A stretch of DNA of 64,000 nucleotides, from the NCBI GenBank assembly GCA_950295325.1, contig OX485803.1, forward strand, positions 56,063,554 to 56,127,553. Reading direction: 5' to 3'. The translations under genes and the position numbers were made by a program. Below the pieces are notes generated by a model. It made no database searches, was not told the origin of the DNA, and saw only the letters and a list, made by a program, of their open reading frames with translations. Source of the stretch: Polytrichum commune. Taxonomy: Eukaryota > Streptophyta > Polytrichopsida > Polytrichales > Polytrichaceae. Positions 33,472 through 46,290 of the stretch are shown one piece after another; the first letter of the stretch is position 1; the number at the start of each line of letters is the position of its first letter.

Positions 33472-34063
33472 AAACCCCCCAAATTCCAAACATTTCAATT
33501 GGTAGATCAAAAAAACAAATCTACACTCAAATTCTTGAGTTCTAGATGTCCCACATTGTTTGATAAAAACATGTGGGAGAAAGTTTAAGGGGTAGGGCAT
33601 GGAAGAAATGGTATGTCTCATGGGCTATGATATGATTTAGGCAAATAGAGGGCAAACTTGCTTTTCAAAATTCATTACATCATATAGATGTTGAAAAATG
33701 TGCATTACAAGCCTTACCTAGTGGGAAGAGTTGTATATAAAGCCCCCACACTCATTAAAAAAATATCATAACGGCTTTTCTCTGCTATGGGACTTTGCCT
33801 TTTCCTACCAGACCACCTCTCTTGCCTCTCTCACCCCAAAATCCGTTGGACCATGTTAGTGCATTTATTAGGCCTTGGAAATTGTATTTTGGGGAGCTTG
33901 ACCTTCACGGTCCCTCTGCCATTTTTTCCTTAGTGTAAACCAAAATGAACCTAGGACGAGTTTAGCAGCCAATCAACGCTCTTACAATGCCCTGGTCCGA
34001 CTTTTTGGTCCACAATGTAAACCGGCCCTTATTTAAGATTCATCATTTCTAATACATAGGATT

Positions 34064-34065
<2 letters not shown>

Positions 34066-34096
<31 letters not shown>
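34066..34096. repeat. (GT)n microsatellite
   Basis: About 15 GT units just downstream of PIF-like copy 4. Confidence 0.9.
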
Positions 34097-37000
34097 TCTT
34101 TTTTGTTTTGTTTTATTGTTTGATGAGCATCTTTGCATGTTAGCTACACACAACACAATGAAGAATGTCATTTGATTTTTTGTTTGTTTTATTCACATTT
34201 ATAGTGGGTGCCATGTTACAATCACCCCCCCCCCCTAAATATTAGAATCATGTTAGAAATTGGTAAGTTTATCATGTATCAAAACACAAAGGTTGAGAAG
34301 GTTGCATTCAACCAATGAAACACATGTTGCACACATATATATACAACACATATGTAATAAAAAGAATCATTGCTCTTTTATGAAAATTTTGATCCATATT
34401 TTGTCACAAGTGGATACTTATGCACAGAATATTTAAGAAAAATGATTTCATTTGCATCCAAAAACTTTAAATCTATACTAACTACATGTTAATGTAATGA
34501 TATTAGAAAGATTAACGTCAATGTAGATTGATTATTGAAGTCTCATTACAAAACCGCATTTAAAAGCCTTCACAATTCACGTAGGTACAATTGAATGTTT
34601 TAAAAGTTTGGATCTCAAAATGCAGAAGAGAAGACTAACTAAAAGGCTTACCAATCCTGACATGAATTGTAGTCACTTCACATTCTACCTGCAGTGGGAG
34701 GTGAACTCTATTTCCCATATGGAACTTCTTTATGAAATGGAACATAAGTGATTCGTATTTTCACTTGACCTAGACCAAACTTGGATTCATGAATGATTAC
34801 ATTATGACGGGTTGGAGTCTCCATAAAATAAATCAAAAAAATAAACTAAAAGTTGGTCCAAAACTTGCAAAATGTGGAGAGTTATAACATCACAACATTA
34901 TTCAACTGCTCCATGTTGATAGTATCCATTGTAAATTTACATGTAATGCAACAATGTGGGAGGGGAAATTTTTTGCTGGCTCTTGGGTTAATGTAATGGC
35001 CCACACAACCATGCCGCCAATGACCAACAGTGGCACATTGGCTGAGCCCGATGGTAAGCATACCATGTGTTGTAAATGGCCACGTGTGGTAGGGTAGACT
35101 ACAGGTTAGAGGTGGCCCTTAGACGAGGCCACATTCCCAAAGTTGCACCATGTACCTACCTAATGGAGTTGGTTGCTAGTTTAAAGAGGTAGGTCACTAG
35201 CGCTTCCGACAGGGTCAAAGAATTTGCATGCACGGTCGACAATATCCTTCAAATTGTGTCCATGCTAGTTTGCCATTGTGGCTGAGGTTGTTGCAAATGC
35301 ATTTCCCACATTTTTTTCTCTCTCAATCGTCTTCCATTCATGCTTTGAGAACTTCAAATCGCATGCATTCAGAGGTCATGCATATGTTTCGGAGTATTCA
35401 AACTTGCATCCGAAATTCGATTCATTGCGAGTGAGTTAAAATTTTGATCCATTTTCACATTCAAATCCGTCCTTTCAGTTGTATGTGCTTTAAAATCCTT
35501 CCTTCATATACAGGATCTCTGAATTTGGTATTGAGTTATCCTGTGACGTTGGGTTCAGTGTCTCAGTTTAGGGTTTAGGAGGTGTAGTTTAAGCTCGATT
35601 GCTTTGATTTCGGGCACAATTTAGGGTTCAATCAAATTGGCATGCAAGCTGCTTGGGTCATGGGCTTCTTGTGCGTCATAGATTCCTCGTTCTCGGTATC
35701 TGTGAAGTCATTGGCCTCTTTGATCAAAGCATTTACCTTGACCCCTTTGTTCTTGGACCTTGTCACTTGCTTTGCCTTGGTTGGTATCTTCGAATTTCTC
35801 ACATATTTGCAATTCCTATAAACCTATGTCGCTAACCTCCACTCGCTCAATGCATTAATTCTATCACACACACACCACTTGGCATCGGGGTGCAAGGTCG
35901 CTTGAGGGTTTCACACTTAGAGGCCATTCCCATCAACGGGTTTCTTGTGCATGGGTGGCAACTCCAAAATTTTACATCTAGATGGTTGCCATTTTTCTTC
36001 CTAACACTTAATAACCCAGTTTGGTTGTCCATTACCACCCACATTCCGTGACGCTCATAACCTTTGCCTCACAAATGGCTTGGGTTTGGTTCATGAAGGA
36101 TTGTTGGGCCCCATAATGTGAGTCCAAAATGGGTTTCATCTCAGTGACCCCCCCCCTGCTGGCGTTAAATGAGACCTTGCCTCATGACAGGGACAATGTT
36201 TTGGATGACAACATTGAGGCGGCGTGTAGCACCACCCAATTACTTCAACATGCAGAACCCAATGTGTGGACCCCGCCTCGGGTTATAGGCCTCACCCGAT
36301 CAAATTCCGTGTTAGAACATGTGTCCCCGTCATGGAAAAGTCCCTCTTTAACAAGGGGTGTGTTTAGGGGGGAGTGTTCCCATAGCAAGCTTTGTAGAAC
36401 ATTGTCCAAAGAGGTCAACAAACTCTCCTCCCCCCCCCCCCAACGTTAATTCGGACTTGACCACGACCGCAACCTCCATTGTTTTACAATCACCATCCGG
36501 TGTGGGGTTGGTTGATGGCATGGAAGAGTGTGTCCTTCGTATATTGTATTCGTGTATGGCCATGGGTATTGGCTATGCCGTAGGTTTGTGGAACAAATTT
36601 GAAGTGAAGGTTAAGTTGAGTTTATGGGAGTCTCCTAAAAATTCTATGTGTTTTTTGGGTCGTTTTTGACATATGAATGCACTTTTGTCCCCTTGTGTTG
36701 TTTTATAATTCATGTGTCATAAGCAAGCTCCTCCCATGGTTTCCCGTGCCAACCACATGCTTTTTGGGTCATGAATCCATGATTGCAATGCGATGAGATA
36801 GATATACGGAAGATGGTGAAAATAAGTTGATTCGGCGAAAAAGAGGCTTGAAATTTGTGCAATATTTTCTAAAGATGGAGTAAAGAAAATGATGAGGAAT
36901 GCAAGTTGTTTCGTTTATTCCATGTAAATAATTAGTAGTATTTTCCCAAAGAGGCAAGTAAGTCAAACACCCTACTTGTATAGTAGAGTCTCCCTAATTT

Positions 37001-38014
37001 GAGCATCAAATTATCCCACCCTAGCATACGAATGCACAAAAAATGGTTAACTCAATGGCACCCAAAAGTGATTGCAGGTGGTGTGAAACAACACCTATTT
37101 AGCCGATCACTACATCTCACCTATCATTGCGTCCTTTTCGGGTCACCACTCTTAAAATTAGCCATTTTGAATCCACACAATTATCATTCTACCCCTAGTC
37201 TAGTTCACCAGTAGTGGTCATTCACCATTTCAAAATTTCTACCTTAATTTTCATCTCACCACCCAAGACCTTGTGGCTTCATTCTTTTTGGGATTTCTAC
37301 AACAGTCGATTCTAGGATTTTGCTGGTTTCACAACCACTGTACTACATTGTCTTCTTCGGGTTTAGGGCTGCCATTTGGAGGTCCATGTTCCTATGAATT
37401 TCTACTAGCATGGTCCTTTGTTGCCAAGTAAATTCGATCAATTTCTTTGATGCTCATAGTAATTATTTTTGTGCTTCAAGTTTTTTTGTTTTTGTTTTGT
37501 TTTTTTTATTTTAAAAGGTGAGTAAGTAGAGCTAGGTATTTGTGTTGATTTTCCGGACAAATTTGGTGGACACTACCTCCTGGCAATTTATGTTACATGA
37601 AACCACAAGCATGTTTAGGTTGAGTTTGGTGGTTAAAGAATCCATGTGGTATTATTTGAGAACATCTCCTAACATATTCCCGACCCCACCCCGCCCTAGC
37701 AATGCGATTGAATAGTGTTATGACCGAGCGTCTTCTATTTTTCGTTTTTTTATTTTTAAAAATAACTTTCTAGGAACTCCTTCACCCAAACTCTTTCATT
37801 GTTGCAAACTGTCTCCTAAAAAGGGGTGTGTGAGCCTTGTCACTGAGGCACTATGAATGGGGGGTGTGTGGTCATGGGCAGACCACATCCAAGCCATCCA
37901 TTTATAGAGCCCCATCTTACGGTGTATGAAACTACTTGGGCAGTTTGGAAATAAATTTTAGAGAGATGAAAAATCAATGTTTGCAAGATGAAGGGGTTGA
38001 TTGTTCATCCCATC
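34097..38014. other. Mostly unassigned; weak gene-like patches
   Basis: 35.2-35.45 kb has a pyrimidine-rich, exon-like patch and 36.1-36.7 kb the degenerate frames listed separately. The remainder is AT-rich without recognisable features. Confidence 0.4.
36129..36666 (+). other. Possible degenerate coding region, unidentified
   Basis: Two frames (36129-36449 and 36358-36669) overlap across a poly-C run at about 36430-36442; a one-base slip there would join them into about 170 codons. Composition is more balanced than the neighbourhood, but no domain is recognised. Host-gene fragment, TE gag or chance remain open. Confidence 0.22.
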
Positions 38015-38133
38015 GTATGAGAACATTTGTGGGGGATTTTGAAGGTCCCCAAAGGGTTCCCTTTGGGCATCCCCATTGGGAACTTAGGGAACCCTTTTGG
38101 GACCTTCAAAATCCCACACAAATGCTCTCATAC
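38015..38133. repeat. 119-bp long-arm hairpin
   Basis: Arms of about 46 bp: GTATGAGAACATTTGTGGGG then ATTTTGAAGGTCCC on the left, complement on the right ending CAAATGCTCTCATAC, with few mismatches and a ~25-bp loop. No TSD and no second copy seen. Could be a MITE remnant or a small-RNA precursor. Confidence 0.7.
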
Positions 38134-38564
38134 AGCTGGTTAAATTTCATTTCATATCAAGGTTGGTCATCAGAAGGGGTTTGGAGTTGCTAGCTAATAC
38201 CTTTGGTTCTACCTTTCAGAAGGAAGAGGTAGGAGTTCACCCCCCCCTCTAGTTGGCATCATCTCCTCTGGAAGTCCTTTGAGTGAAGGACTTTGTTTAA
38301 AAAATTCATCCAAGATTTGAGAGTGGATGAAGGTGGATATTTCATCCAACGTGAAGTTTTTCAAGCTCTATTGGAGGGGAAGAGAAGCCAGAAGCTAGGG
38401 TAGCATAAGAACCTTTAGATTTGTCAAATCGCAATCCGCAGCCGAGATTTTCCAAGCCCCTGACCACACGGGAGGTGTTCCCAGTGCCTCAATGACAAGG
38501 GTGTGTGAGGCCACAACATTGTACTAAAGTGTCCTTGGGATAAATGTCCTAGAAGATTTTTGGG

Positions 38565-38775
38565 CATAATCCGTCAAAATCCTAGTCTTTCCAAGTTCAA
38601 TTGGTTACATGTTGTAATCATTCGGTTTTCTATACTATTTTGAGGTATTCTTCATACATTCCTTTACAATGATCGGTAGTTTTTCTAAAGTCTTGAACTT
38701 CAACTGGTTATTTCTCAAACTCAACTGGTTCATCTGTAACCACTGGTCGGTTGTCCCCATTCATTGCTTTGGATG
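38565..38775 (+). repeat. R210 dispersed repeat, copy 2
   Basis: TCCAAGTTCAATTGGTTACA, GTAATCATTCGG, GTCTTGAACTTCAACTGG and a CCATTCATTGC end as in copy 1. Confidence 0.55.
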
Positions 38776-38944
38776 CTGAAATTTTATATGTATTTAACTT
38801 ATACCAAAGTGAGTCAGCCCCAAATAACATGCTCATTTAGAGGGAGTATCCCCTCCTTATGAGTGGTGGGTAATGGGTATGTTGCAATGAACATTCTTAA
38901 TACCTTTATTCTGAAGCGTAAATAATCTATTGTATTAGGAAATA

Positions 38945-39075
38945 GATTATGTTGTCTTTGAGCTAAGAGTATGATCACACGTTCTACACCAAATGCTAAC
39001 ACCAAGGGGTGCTAAATCAAGCAACATTATTTTAGAGGAAAGTATTTTCATTATATATCCCACACGTTCACTCTA
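38945..39075 (+). repeat. ~130-bp repeat shared with 31.96-32.09 kb
   Basis: ATGATCACACGTTCTACACC, TTATTTTAGAGGAAAG and CCCACACGTTCACTCTATAT; see the opposite-strand copy. Confidence 0.5.
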
Positions 39076-41083
39076 TATGAGTTTCATAAACTATGGGTCA
39101 TGTGATCAAAACTAATATTTTATAATACACAAAGGTTTACATAAAAATAATTGAAGTAAAGATTTTATTTGGTCAAAGATTATGAGGTATTGACAGTTGA
39201 TTCTCTTATAGAGGAGTTGAAAGTTGGGCTATAATAGACCCAAGCTATTCTCACTCATGAGACCTTGTCGGACCCACCAATAGTGCAATAGCAATTTGCC
39301 CTTATGCACGGGTCCAACTCCGGACTAAACCCAATAGTGCCCTTTTGTGGGACAGTATATAATTAACAAGTGAACATTCTCTAATATGATTAGATGGAGG
39401 AAGAATATTGGAATAGATGATTCCTAATTTCCGAATATTGAGAAGACCTACAACATAAAGTTGTGTTCATGCACATCTCCACCTTCATAGACGCCTCCAC
39501 CGAAAGGTTGCAACTCCTTCTATTTCAATTATTATGAAATGTTTGAAAATCATAATCTCATTAAATTTGTCTAGCATATTCATTTCTCAAAGATGATATA
39601 TTGGCATAATGGATTGATATCACATAATCTTTACATCTTTACATCCATCTCATGATCACAGTCAAAATGAGCCTAAATTGGTGGGTCACGGTCATAAATG
39701 GTTACTCACAACACTCTTATACTTGCTGTAATTATCAATTTAGGATAGCCTTGCCATGGCCATGATTATTTCAGATGTTTTGCTGATCTTTATGTTGGAC
39801 ATAGCATTGTTCATCCCCTTGTGGGAGGGACCCCCTACTTTTGAAATCTTTCGCCACAAACACAAGTATAATGGGCCCTCCTAACCATTCTTAATGCTAG
39901 TTATGATATGTAATGGCTCTCCATCTTTGTTAGCTTTGCGCAATGATTATATATTTGGCGAATTGTTAGCATTACACTCCCTAAAGAACGATCATTATGG
40001 AACCATGTCCACTATACCCAAGGTGAAAGTAGTCAACAATATTCCAACATGTAAATTATTTACTTTGAGATGATTGGTCTTTGAAATCAACAGTGTAGAT
40101 CTTAAATATATATAGAAAGATTATATTGGGATGAAAGGACCACAAACCTAAAGGGAACCTGTTTTTTTAATTAGACCCCTTATACAATGGTAAGATTGGT
40201 GGGAGACATTTGGCCACAACCGTTTTGTCATGCATTGAAGCTATGGAATATTAGCGTTCAATTCAATACTCCGGTCTCGAAGCATTGTAGATTTTGATAT
40301 TATACACACGAGTAAATGCTTTTGTTGTTGTCTTGACGCCATCACCAAGAGAGGATAATAAAAACCCTAAAATGATGTCTCTCCCCTCCCCCCTTACCGA
40401 CAAGAAAGCATGCTCGGCATATCTTTCATTGTCGTTCTCTCTTTCAGATATCTTTTGTTTTTTTGCTTTTGTCTTTGAAAAAAGAAGTTCATTTTTTTTC
40501 TTTTTTTGAGTTTGTTCCAAAGTTTGTTGTTTTTGGACAAAACATTCATATCGGCCAAATAGTCCCATATCAGTTACAAGATTCCCTCCTCTTTAAGTCA
40601 TGATGGAAGTATTCATAACCTACATTTTTCAAAATAAGTTATTATTAATTTTTAAATGATTTTCTTTTGGGATGTTTTAGGGTATCGTTCGTGATAGTAT
40701 GTGAGGCTTCAGGGTTTGTGGTTTGGATGGGAGCGCCTAATATGCATAGGATGTTTGGTTTAAGTTTGCTTAGGCATTGTCCTGGAGGGTTATGACATGT
40801 ACATGGAATGAGTCATTTTGGTAATGTTGAGTACAACAAGGACTGGAAATTTTCTTAATGCATATAGAATGTTAACACTTTAACAAATGCAAAGTTTAAC
40901 GATCAAGAAGATAACACTCATAAATGTAACGCAAGTGAAATACAACTGTAACATGAAACGAAGTTTCAAAGTACAAGTGAGGAGTCTTAAGCCTCTATTT
41001 CTATTCCTCTAGGATGGAAAAAAGGCATCTATGAAGGTCTAATGGAGTTGATTCTCATGGAGGATATCAATCTCTTTTGCAAA

Positions 41084-41359
41084 TTAACCATATGCATAAC
41101 ATCGGTAGACCTTTGCACATGAATGTTGTAGCTCATTGTGAGATGCTTCTCTTTGGCTCCTGATGTCAAATTTATTTGCAACTACTATCAAAAGATCATA
41201 TGTCGTGGTGGCACCACGTTCCTGCATCACTGTAAACCATGAAAATGTGGCATTCTCAACCACATAGTAGGAAATCCTTCTTACTCTCCTAATAGTTTGA
41301 GGTGCTTCAACGTCTATGTCCAATAAATCCTTTCTTTTGTGCAACCTAGAAATGGTCAT
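41084..41359 (-). pseudogene. Possible retrotransposon gag fragment
   Basis: 91-codon minus-strand frame. The segment ISYYVVENATFSWF, then a spaced Thr/Leu/Leu and NKFDIRSQREASHNEL, has the general look of plant retrotransposon gag (chain ending in a W-F block, then a helix ending in F). No zinc knuckle and no pol follow. It could equally be a chance frame. Confidence 0.25.
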
Positions 41360-41660
41360 TTCACATGAAGATGTTTGGAATTTAGCATTTGCCCATAATG
41401 TGCTAATATGTTTCCTTGACTAAACAAGACTTTGTCAATACATCAAGATCTCGTTCTCCTAAGTCAAAGTAAACCCTAAAATGTTTCCCATTGATACTAC
41501 CCTAGATTCAATTGAAAGATAGATGCTAAATTGACCCTAAACCATGTGGTCACAAAGTCTATCCACATAAACCACAACAACACTCTCAAAATTTGGGAGA
41601 CAAAACTCTTAGCTAGTGTAGAAGACTTGGATGGAAGACTTTAGATAAGCACAACTCATA

Positions 41661-41992
41661 CGTTAGGTGTTAGATTCAATCATAACTATTGTTGTTGGAA
41701 TTGTCTTTTTAATAGCTTTCTAACGGTATGCGTTTTGACCCACAAATTTAAGATTCACAAGCAATACTCTCAAGAATTCAAGCACTCTCAACTAAACTCT
41801 CGGCCGCCGCAAGATACTTTCCAGCAAGGTTTTGGACAAGCATGACGCACTTGTTAGATGCCATATTCGACCCAACCTACTAGCGTTGGAATCGTATGTT
41901 CAATAGCTTTCTAATTGTATGTGATTTGACCTACAAAACTGGAAGTCATAAGCAACTTTCTCAATCATTCAAGCACTGTGGTTTAAGCAACT
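41661..41992 (+). repeat. Direct duplication, two ~140-bp units
   Basis: Unit 1 (41661-41797) and unit 2 (41849-41992) share GTTGGAAT, TTTAATAGCTTTCTAA-type, GTATG(C/T)G(T/A)TTTGACC and ATTCAAGCACT in order, separated by about 50 bp. Confidence 0.6.
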
Positions 41993-43033
41993 AGTGCAAA
42001 CTCAGTTGACAAGACTTGAGTGGGACTTGCAATCAATATCCTCGACTTCATCATCTTTAATTGGGGGTTATTTGAAATTTCTATGTATATGATATGTTAT
42101 ATTGTATGACATTATATAGTACAATAATAAGTTAACAAATATAGAGGGTAAGTCTACAAAGAGGAGAGTAGACATTCAAATAACACTCAACACTTAATGT
42201 CTTTGTAGTCTCCCCGAGTAGGGAGTAGGGAAAATGTTAACACATATAGAATTTTAGCACTTATAAAGGGTAGACTATATGTGGGTTGATTATTTATGAT
42301 GCCAAAATTTGCTAAGGTGAGGAATCTTGTGAATTTGTTTTCTCGAAGTGTTTGTATAATTTGGTGGACTGCTTTGTTGTCTCAGGCTATGCGTAAGTCT
42401 TTAATACATTGGTTGGTACATTTTGAGAGAAGATGTGGACACATGTATGGTCGTTGCTTGGACATATGATGTAGTTAGGGGTCACAATATGTTTTGGTTT
42501 TTGGGTTTTGTTGGTTTTTCCCCCCTAAGTTTTCCCATCTATTGCACATATTGGAACTTGAGAAATTGGTGAAGCCAAATCTAATGTCACATATGTGGAA
42601 ATTGGTCGGCAGGTCATATTCTCCATCTTCAACTGTGCAATTCCTTTTGAACCTCCAACAATTTTAAGTTGGATGTTCAAATCATCCAATAAATAGAATT
42701 CAAAATGGAGGATACATGGGCACCTTTAAAATAAAAATAAAATATGCAATAAGGCTACTCCAATGCTTTTGGGACGAGATTTAGGGCTTGGTTTTGTCCC
42801 TTTGTTTATCTTTCTACTGTGTTAAATGGTTTGTTTAGGAGGAACGAGGTATTGAAGAGAAGAAGAGTGAGGTAAGGTATGTGGGTGTTAAGTGCCTACT
42901 TTTCTTAACTTATGGCCACCTAGATTTGGCCTTTAATCTTTTATTGTATAGTAAGGGTTTGGGACAGAAACATAGCCACTTTGGTGAATACCGACCCAAT
43001 TTCAAAGACCAGGTGATGAGAGTGTGGTTGAGG

Positions 43034-43115
43034 GGTTGATCACACCGGCCACTTCTGCCACCATCCGTCAGCATCTCCGGTTGTAATAGTGTGAAAAGTG
43101 GTGGGCCACCATCTA
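43034..43115 (+). repeat. ~80-bp repeat shared with 47.43-47.51 kb
   Basis: GGTTGATCACACC..CCACTTC, GTCAGCATCTCCGGTTGTAA and TAGTGTGAAAAGTGGT; inverted copy at 47430-47508. Confidence 0.55.
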
Positions 43116-43355
43116 TTTCTCAACATAATCTCTAGTAATTTCACATCGGCTAGAATTGGACGGAAAAGTTTGATGTGATCGGAGCATGAGGCACCTATCT
43201 TATGAGCACTTTGGAGAAAATCATGAGCAGCTATTCTTGCAAATACTTTTTTTTTCCACGTAAGCTTGGTGTTAATTGGAGTGTTGCATTAAATTCAGCA
43301 TAGGTTTGCTAGTCATCCAAAAGTTTCACTCAAATCCAACAGTTTTAGTTTTAGT

Positions 43356-43382
43356 TTTTTTTTTTTTTTTTTTTTTTTTTTT
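43356..43382. repeat. Poly-T tract
   Basis: About 26 T in a row; possibly the A-tail of a minus-strand retroelement, but no adjacent element is recognisable. Confidence 0.75.
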
Positions 43383-43574
43383 GGTGCAAAAATCTCAAAT
43401 CCAACAGTTACAATGTAGGTCAGTTGAAAATACAAAACCACTTTATTCCCATATACCTTATGTGTAGGCTTCACATGACAAATTTGCTTGTAAGATGCGC
43501 AGGTGGCAACATGCGTCACCGTGGGAGTAGAGGATACCGTAGAGGGCTCGCTTCTCGGACACATTCACTAAGAC

Positions 43575-43667
43575 GGTTGGGGCGAACCAAACCCTACACT
43601 GGTTCCTTGGAGGCAAGGGTTTAGGCATCCAATAAGGAATGAGTGTCTGGGTTGTTTCGCCCAAATC
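43575..43667 (+). mobile_element. 93-bp foldback element, copy 4, with perfect 9-bp TSD
   Basis: Termini GGTTGGGGCGAACC and GTTTCGCCCAAATC. CACTAAGAC at 43566-43574 and 43668-43676 is a perfect 9-bp target duplication, which proves mobility and suggests cross-mobilisation by a Mutator-like transposase. It has no room for a gene. Confidence 0.85.
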
Positions 43668-45879
43668 CACTAAGACCCACTTGTAACTCACATGGAAATT
43701 ACATTTCAGCAGAGGTAATGATGAAATAAATAACGCTCTATGGTGTTCCAACTAAACAATGAATAGAAGAAAAGAAAAAAAACTTAGTTTGTTGTCTTGT
43801 ATAGTGCCTTGTCGGATATGGATGGGCTGAGACTTTGAGTTGCGCCTAATAGTTGGCCTTTGAAGGTACACAAGATAGCCCTATAAGTCTTGATTTCCAC
43901 TCAGGTTGCGCTGGCTTGCCTGGGTTGGTTGTATTTTGGTTTCCTTTGCAATTGTTTTTCTCAATTCATGCCAAAAATAAAATAAAAATAGTCCTATTAG
44001 TGTGCGTCAATGATTGACGTGAAAATAATTAACACATGCCACACTGATCTTCCAATCAAGGTAGAATTAATGTGGGTCCAAGACCCTTGGTCTTCCCCTA
44101 CGTCTTCATGAAGAGTTCCGACCAACTCATTGAATTGTTGATAGGACCAAAGTAGCACAAAATGAAATACTTACCTGCATTATTTATCTAGAATAACGAT
44201 TAATGTGGCCCAAGCTAATTTTCTACTATAAATGTAGCAAGGTTGGAAATTAACATGGCCCATTAGTTTTCATTGTGAGAATTAGCATGTGCTTTAGAAA
44301 ATTATTGTCGCCCAAAGCATTAGGAATATTTAATGTAGTTGTGGAGTTGGTGTATATGTATGTATGCTTTGTTGAGAAATCATGGAGGTACTTACCAAGG
44401 TAAAAGTTCCTGGTAACTTCAAGCAATAACATTGCATAGAATCTCATAAGCATAATTTTGTATGTGTTGAAGGGGGTGAAGGGCTTGCCTCACATGTGCC
44501 CATACAACCCATCAACAAACATTTGAGGTTTAGTCACATGCACAAGGTAAATAACAACAAAACTCAATTGTCATCCATGTCACACACCCTCAACATAATT
44601 CAATATAGTGTAGTATCTTAAATTACTACACTCACTGCAAGATGACAAATGAGTGTTCAAACATGTTCCTTTGCCATGATTGAGTTACTCCAAGTAGAAT
44701 ACTCCTTTTGTTGATTAGCCCTTATTTCTCTCATACTTAAGACTTATCTACTACACTAATAAGTAAGCATTCTCGTAGCAATTTACAAGAGAAGATAGTA
44801 ACTTGTTTTCGCGAAACAGTTTGTGACAAATTTGGCTTTTCTAAATTGCGAAAACATCAGTCAAGCAATGCGAGCATCTCCTCTCACTCATGTGAACGGT
44901 AAAAAGGAAGCTATTTTTAAGTTCATGATATATATTGGGAGGACTTAACCTTTTCAGTATTTGTATTTCCCACTTGATAGGAAGGACACTCTTACAGAAG
45001 CTCATGTACATTGTAACCATTTGTGTTGCAAATAGACTTGTAAGGGCAATATGTACTAGAATATGTCTCATGATTCTCTAATCTTCCACTCAAAACATTT
45101 ATTGTAGGATAATACATAGTTTATGTTTGGCTTTAAAAAAATAGAGTGTTGAGTGTTCATAGAGTGGTTGGCTTTCTTCCTTTGCAAGTGGATTGTATTC
45201 CTGATCTTTATAATAATGTTACATGTAGCAACATGCTTTACATTCATCACGGCATATATAATTCAATTCTCAAATGTGTGTGTGTGTATGTATGGTTGCT
45301 TGTAGTAATGGGTTACAAATGTAGGGGGCCTCAAAGATCATGTTGGAGTGCACCTTTATTTGTCATTTTTCATTGTGATTTCAAGTCACAACATGACACT
45401 CTTCCGAATTCCTCATTTCTGAAGAGGGTAAGTTTATTTTTATTTTTATTTTGCATCACATGAAGTTATGAATTCAGTTCGCATAACATATGAGGACCCT
45501 CAAAGCTGGGCTTAGGAGAGGAGCGAGGAGAAGGGTACCAAAACACTACTAACTTTACAAGGAGAGCCAAAAGCTAGGATTTAAGTATATTTACATTTTA
45601 CGCATGAACATTAGGGCAACTTCAACTGTAAATATGACGCACACAAGTTGCAAAACTACACAAATATGATAGTTGGCGAACATGAAATACAAACATTCGA
45701 AGTTTTGGTGGTTGTGTTATTGCTTTTGTTGTTGATGTTTGATGTTTTCGTCCCTAAAAGTGCACATCCCTTTATGTTTTTGGACAAGTGGTGTGTCCAA
45801 ATATACTTAAATGTCAATTTCAAAGAACCGGATGAACCATAGCCAAATACCACGAACTAATGGCCACATGCCATATATA
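43668..45879. other. Unassigned AT-rich sequence
   Basis: Short frames only; none has a motif. Confidence 0.45.
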
Positions 45880-46290
45880 GCCAAATCAACAACTCCCATG
45901 TCAATGCAGTTGTGAGGTGAAAAACAACCACACCAAATATACCCATTATTGAGGGTGGTACTAATTCAAGTCACATGCACAACAAGCCAAATCTCAAAGT
46001 TACCGAGGGTTGAAGTTGCGGTTGGGTGACATGCACCAAATTCATGACAAATGTAAATTTTGTGCTCAATTACCATAGATTTCAAGAAAGTTAATGTCTT
46101 CTAGTGCTTAATATGTGCCACATGCTTGTCAATGAGTAGTGCAAAGTGCCGATACTTTCATGCCAAGTGTTGAGATGAACAATGCTTCCTAGATCTCTTG
46201 GTGGCACTAATTCATAGCATAAAGAAATCTAATATCATCTGCACTAATTTCCCACACTCACTAATTGGTATATTTAGTGCACCAAAACAT
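45880..46290. repeat. Partial relative of the 7.9-8.87 kb region
   Basis: TTATTGAGGGTGGTACTA (7929 and 45952) and a longer match, ATAGATTTCAAGAAA through AACAATGCTTC and GGTGGCACTA to CCCACACTCAC, between 46076-46262 and 8554-8810. It includes sequence outside the TIRs of the 7530-8452 element, so a larger repeat family underlies both. Confidence 0.58.

Larger units (their letters stand above)
32545..34028. mobile_element. PIF/Harbinger-like TIR element, copy 4, enlarged by insertions, TSD TTA
   Basis: Ends AGGCCGGTTACACTATGGACC and ...GGTCCACAATGTAAACCGGCCC, flanked by TTA (32542-32544, 34029-34031). It shares internal blocks with copy 1 but is about 560 bp longer. The extra DNA lies between about 32946 and 33520 and includes a separate TIR element and a hairpin. 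No transposase frame. Confidence 0.85.
39076..43033. other. Mostly unassigned AT-rich sequence
   Basis: Apart from the possible gag fragment (41084) and the duplication at 41661, no gene or bounded element seen. Confidence 0.45.

Noticed and set aside
35228-35835. Host gene with exons at 35.2 and 35.65 kb
   Set aside because: Exon-like composition but no domain, no consistent splice sites and no continuing frame; left as unassigned.
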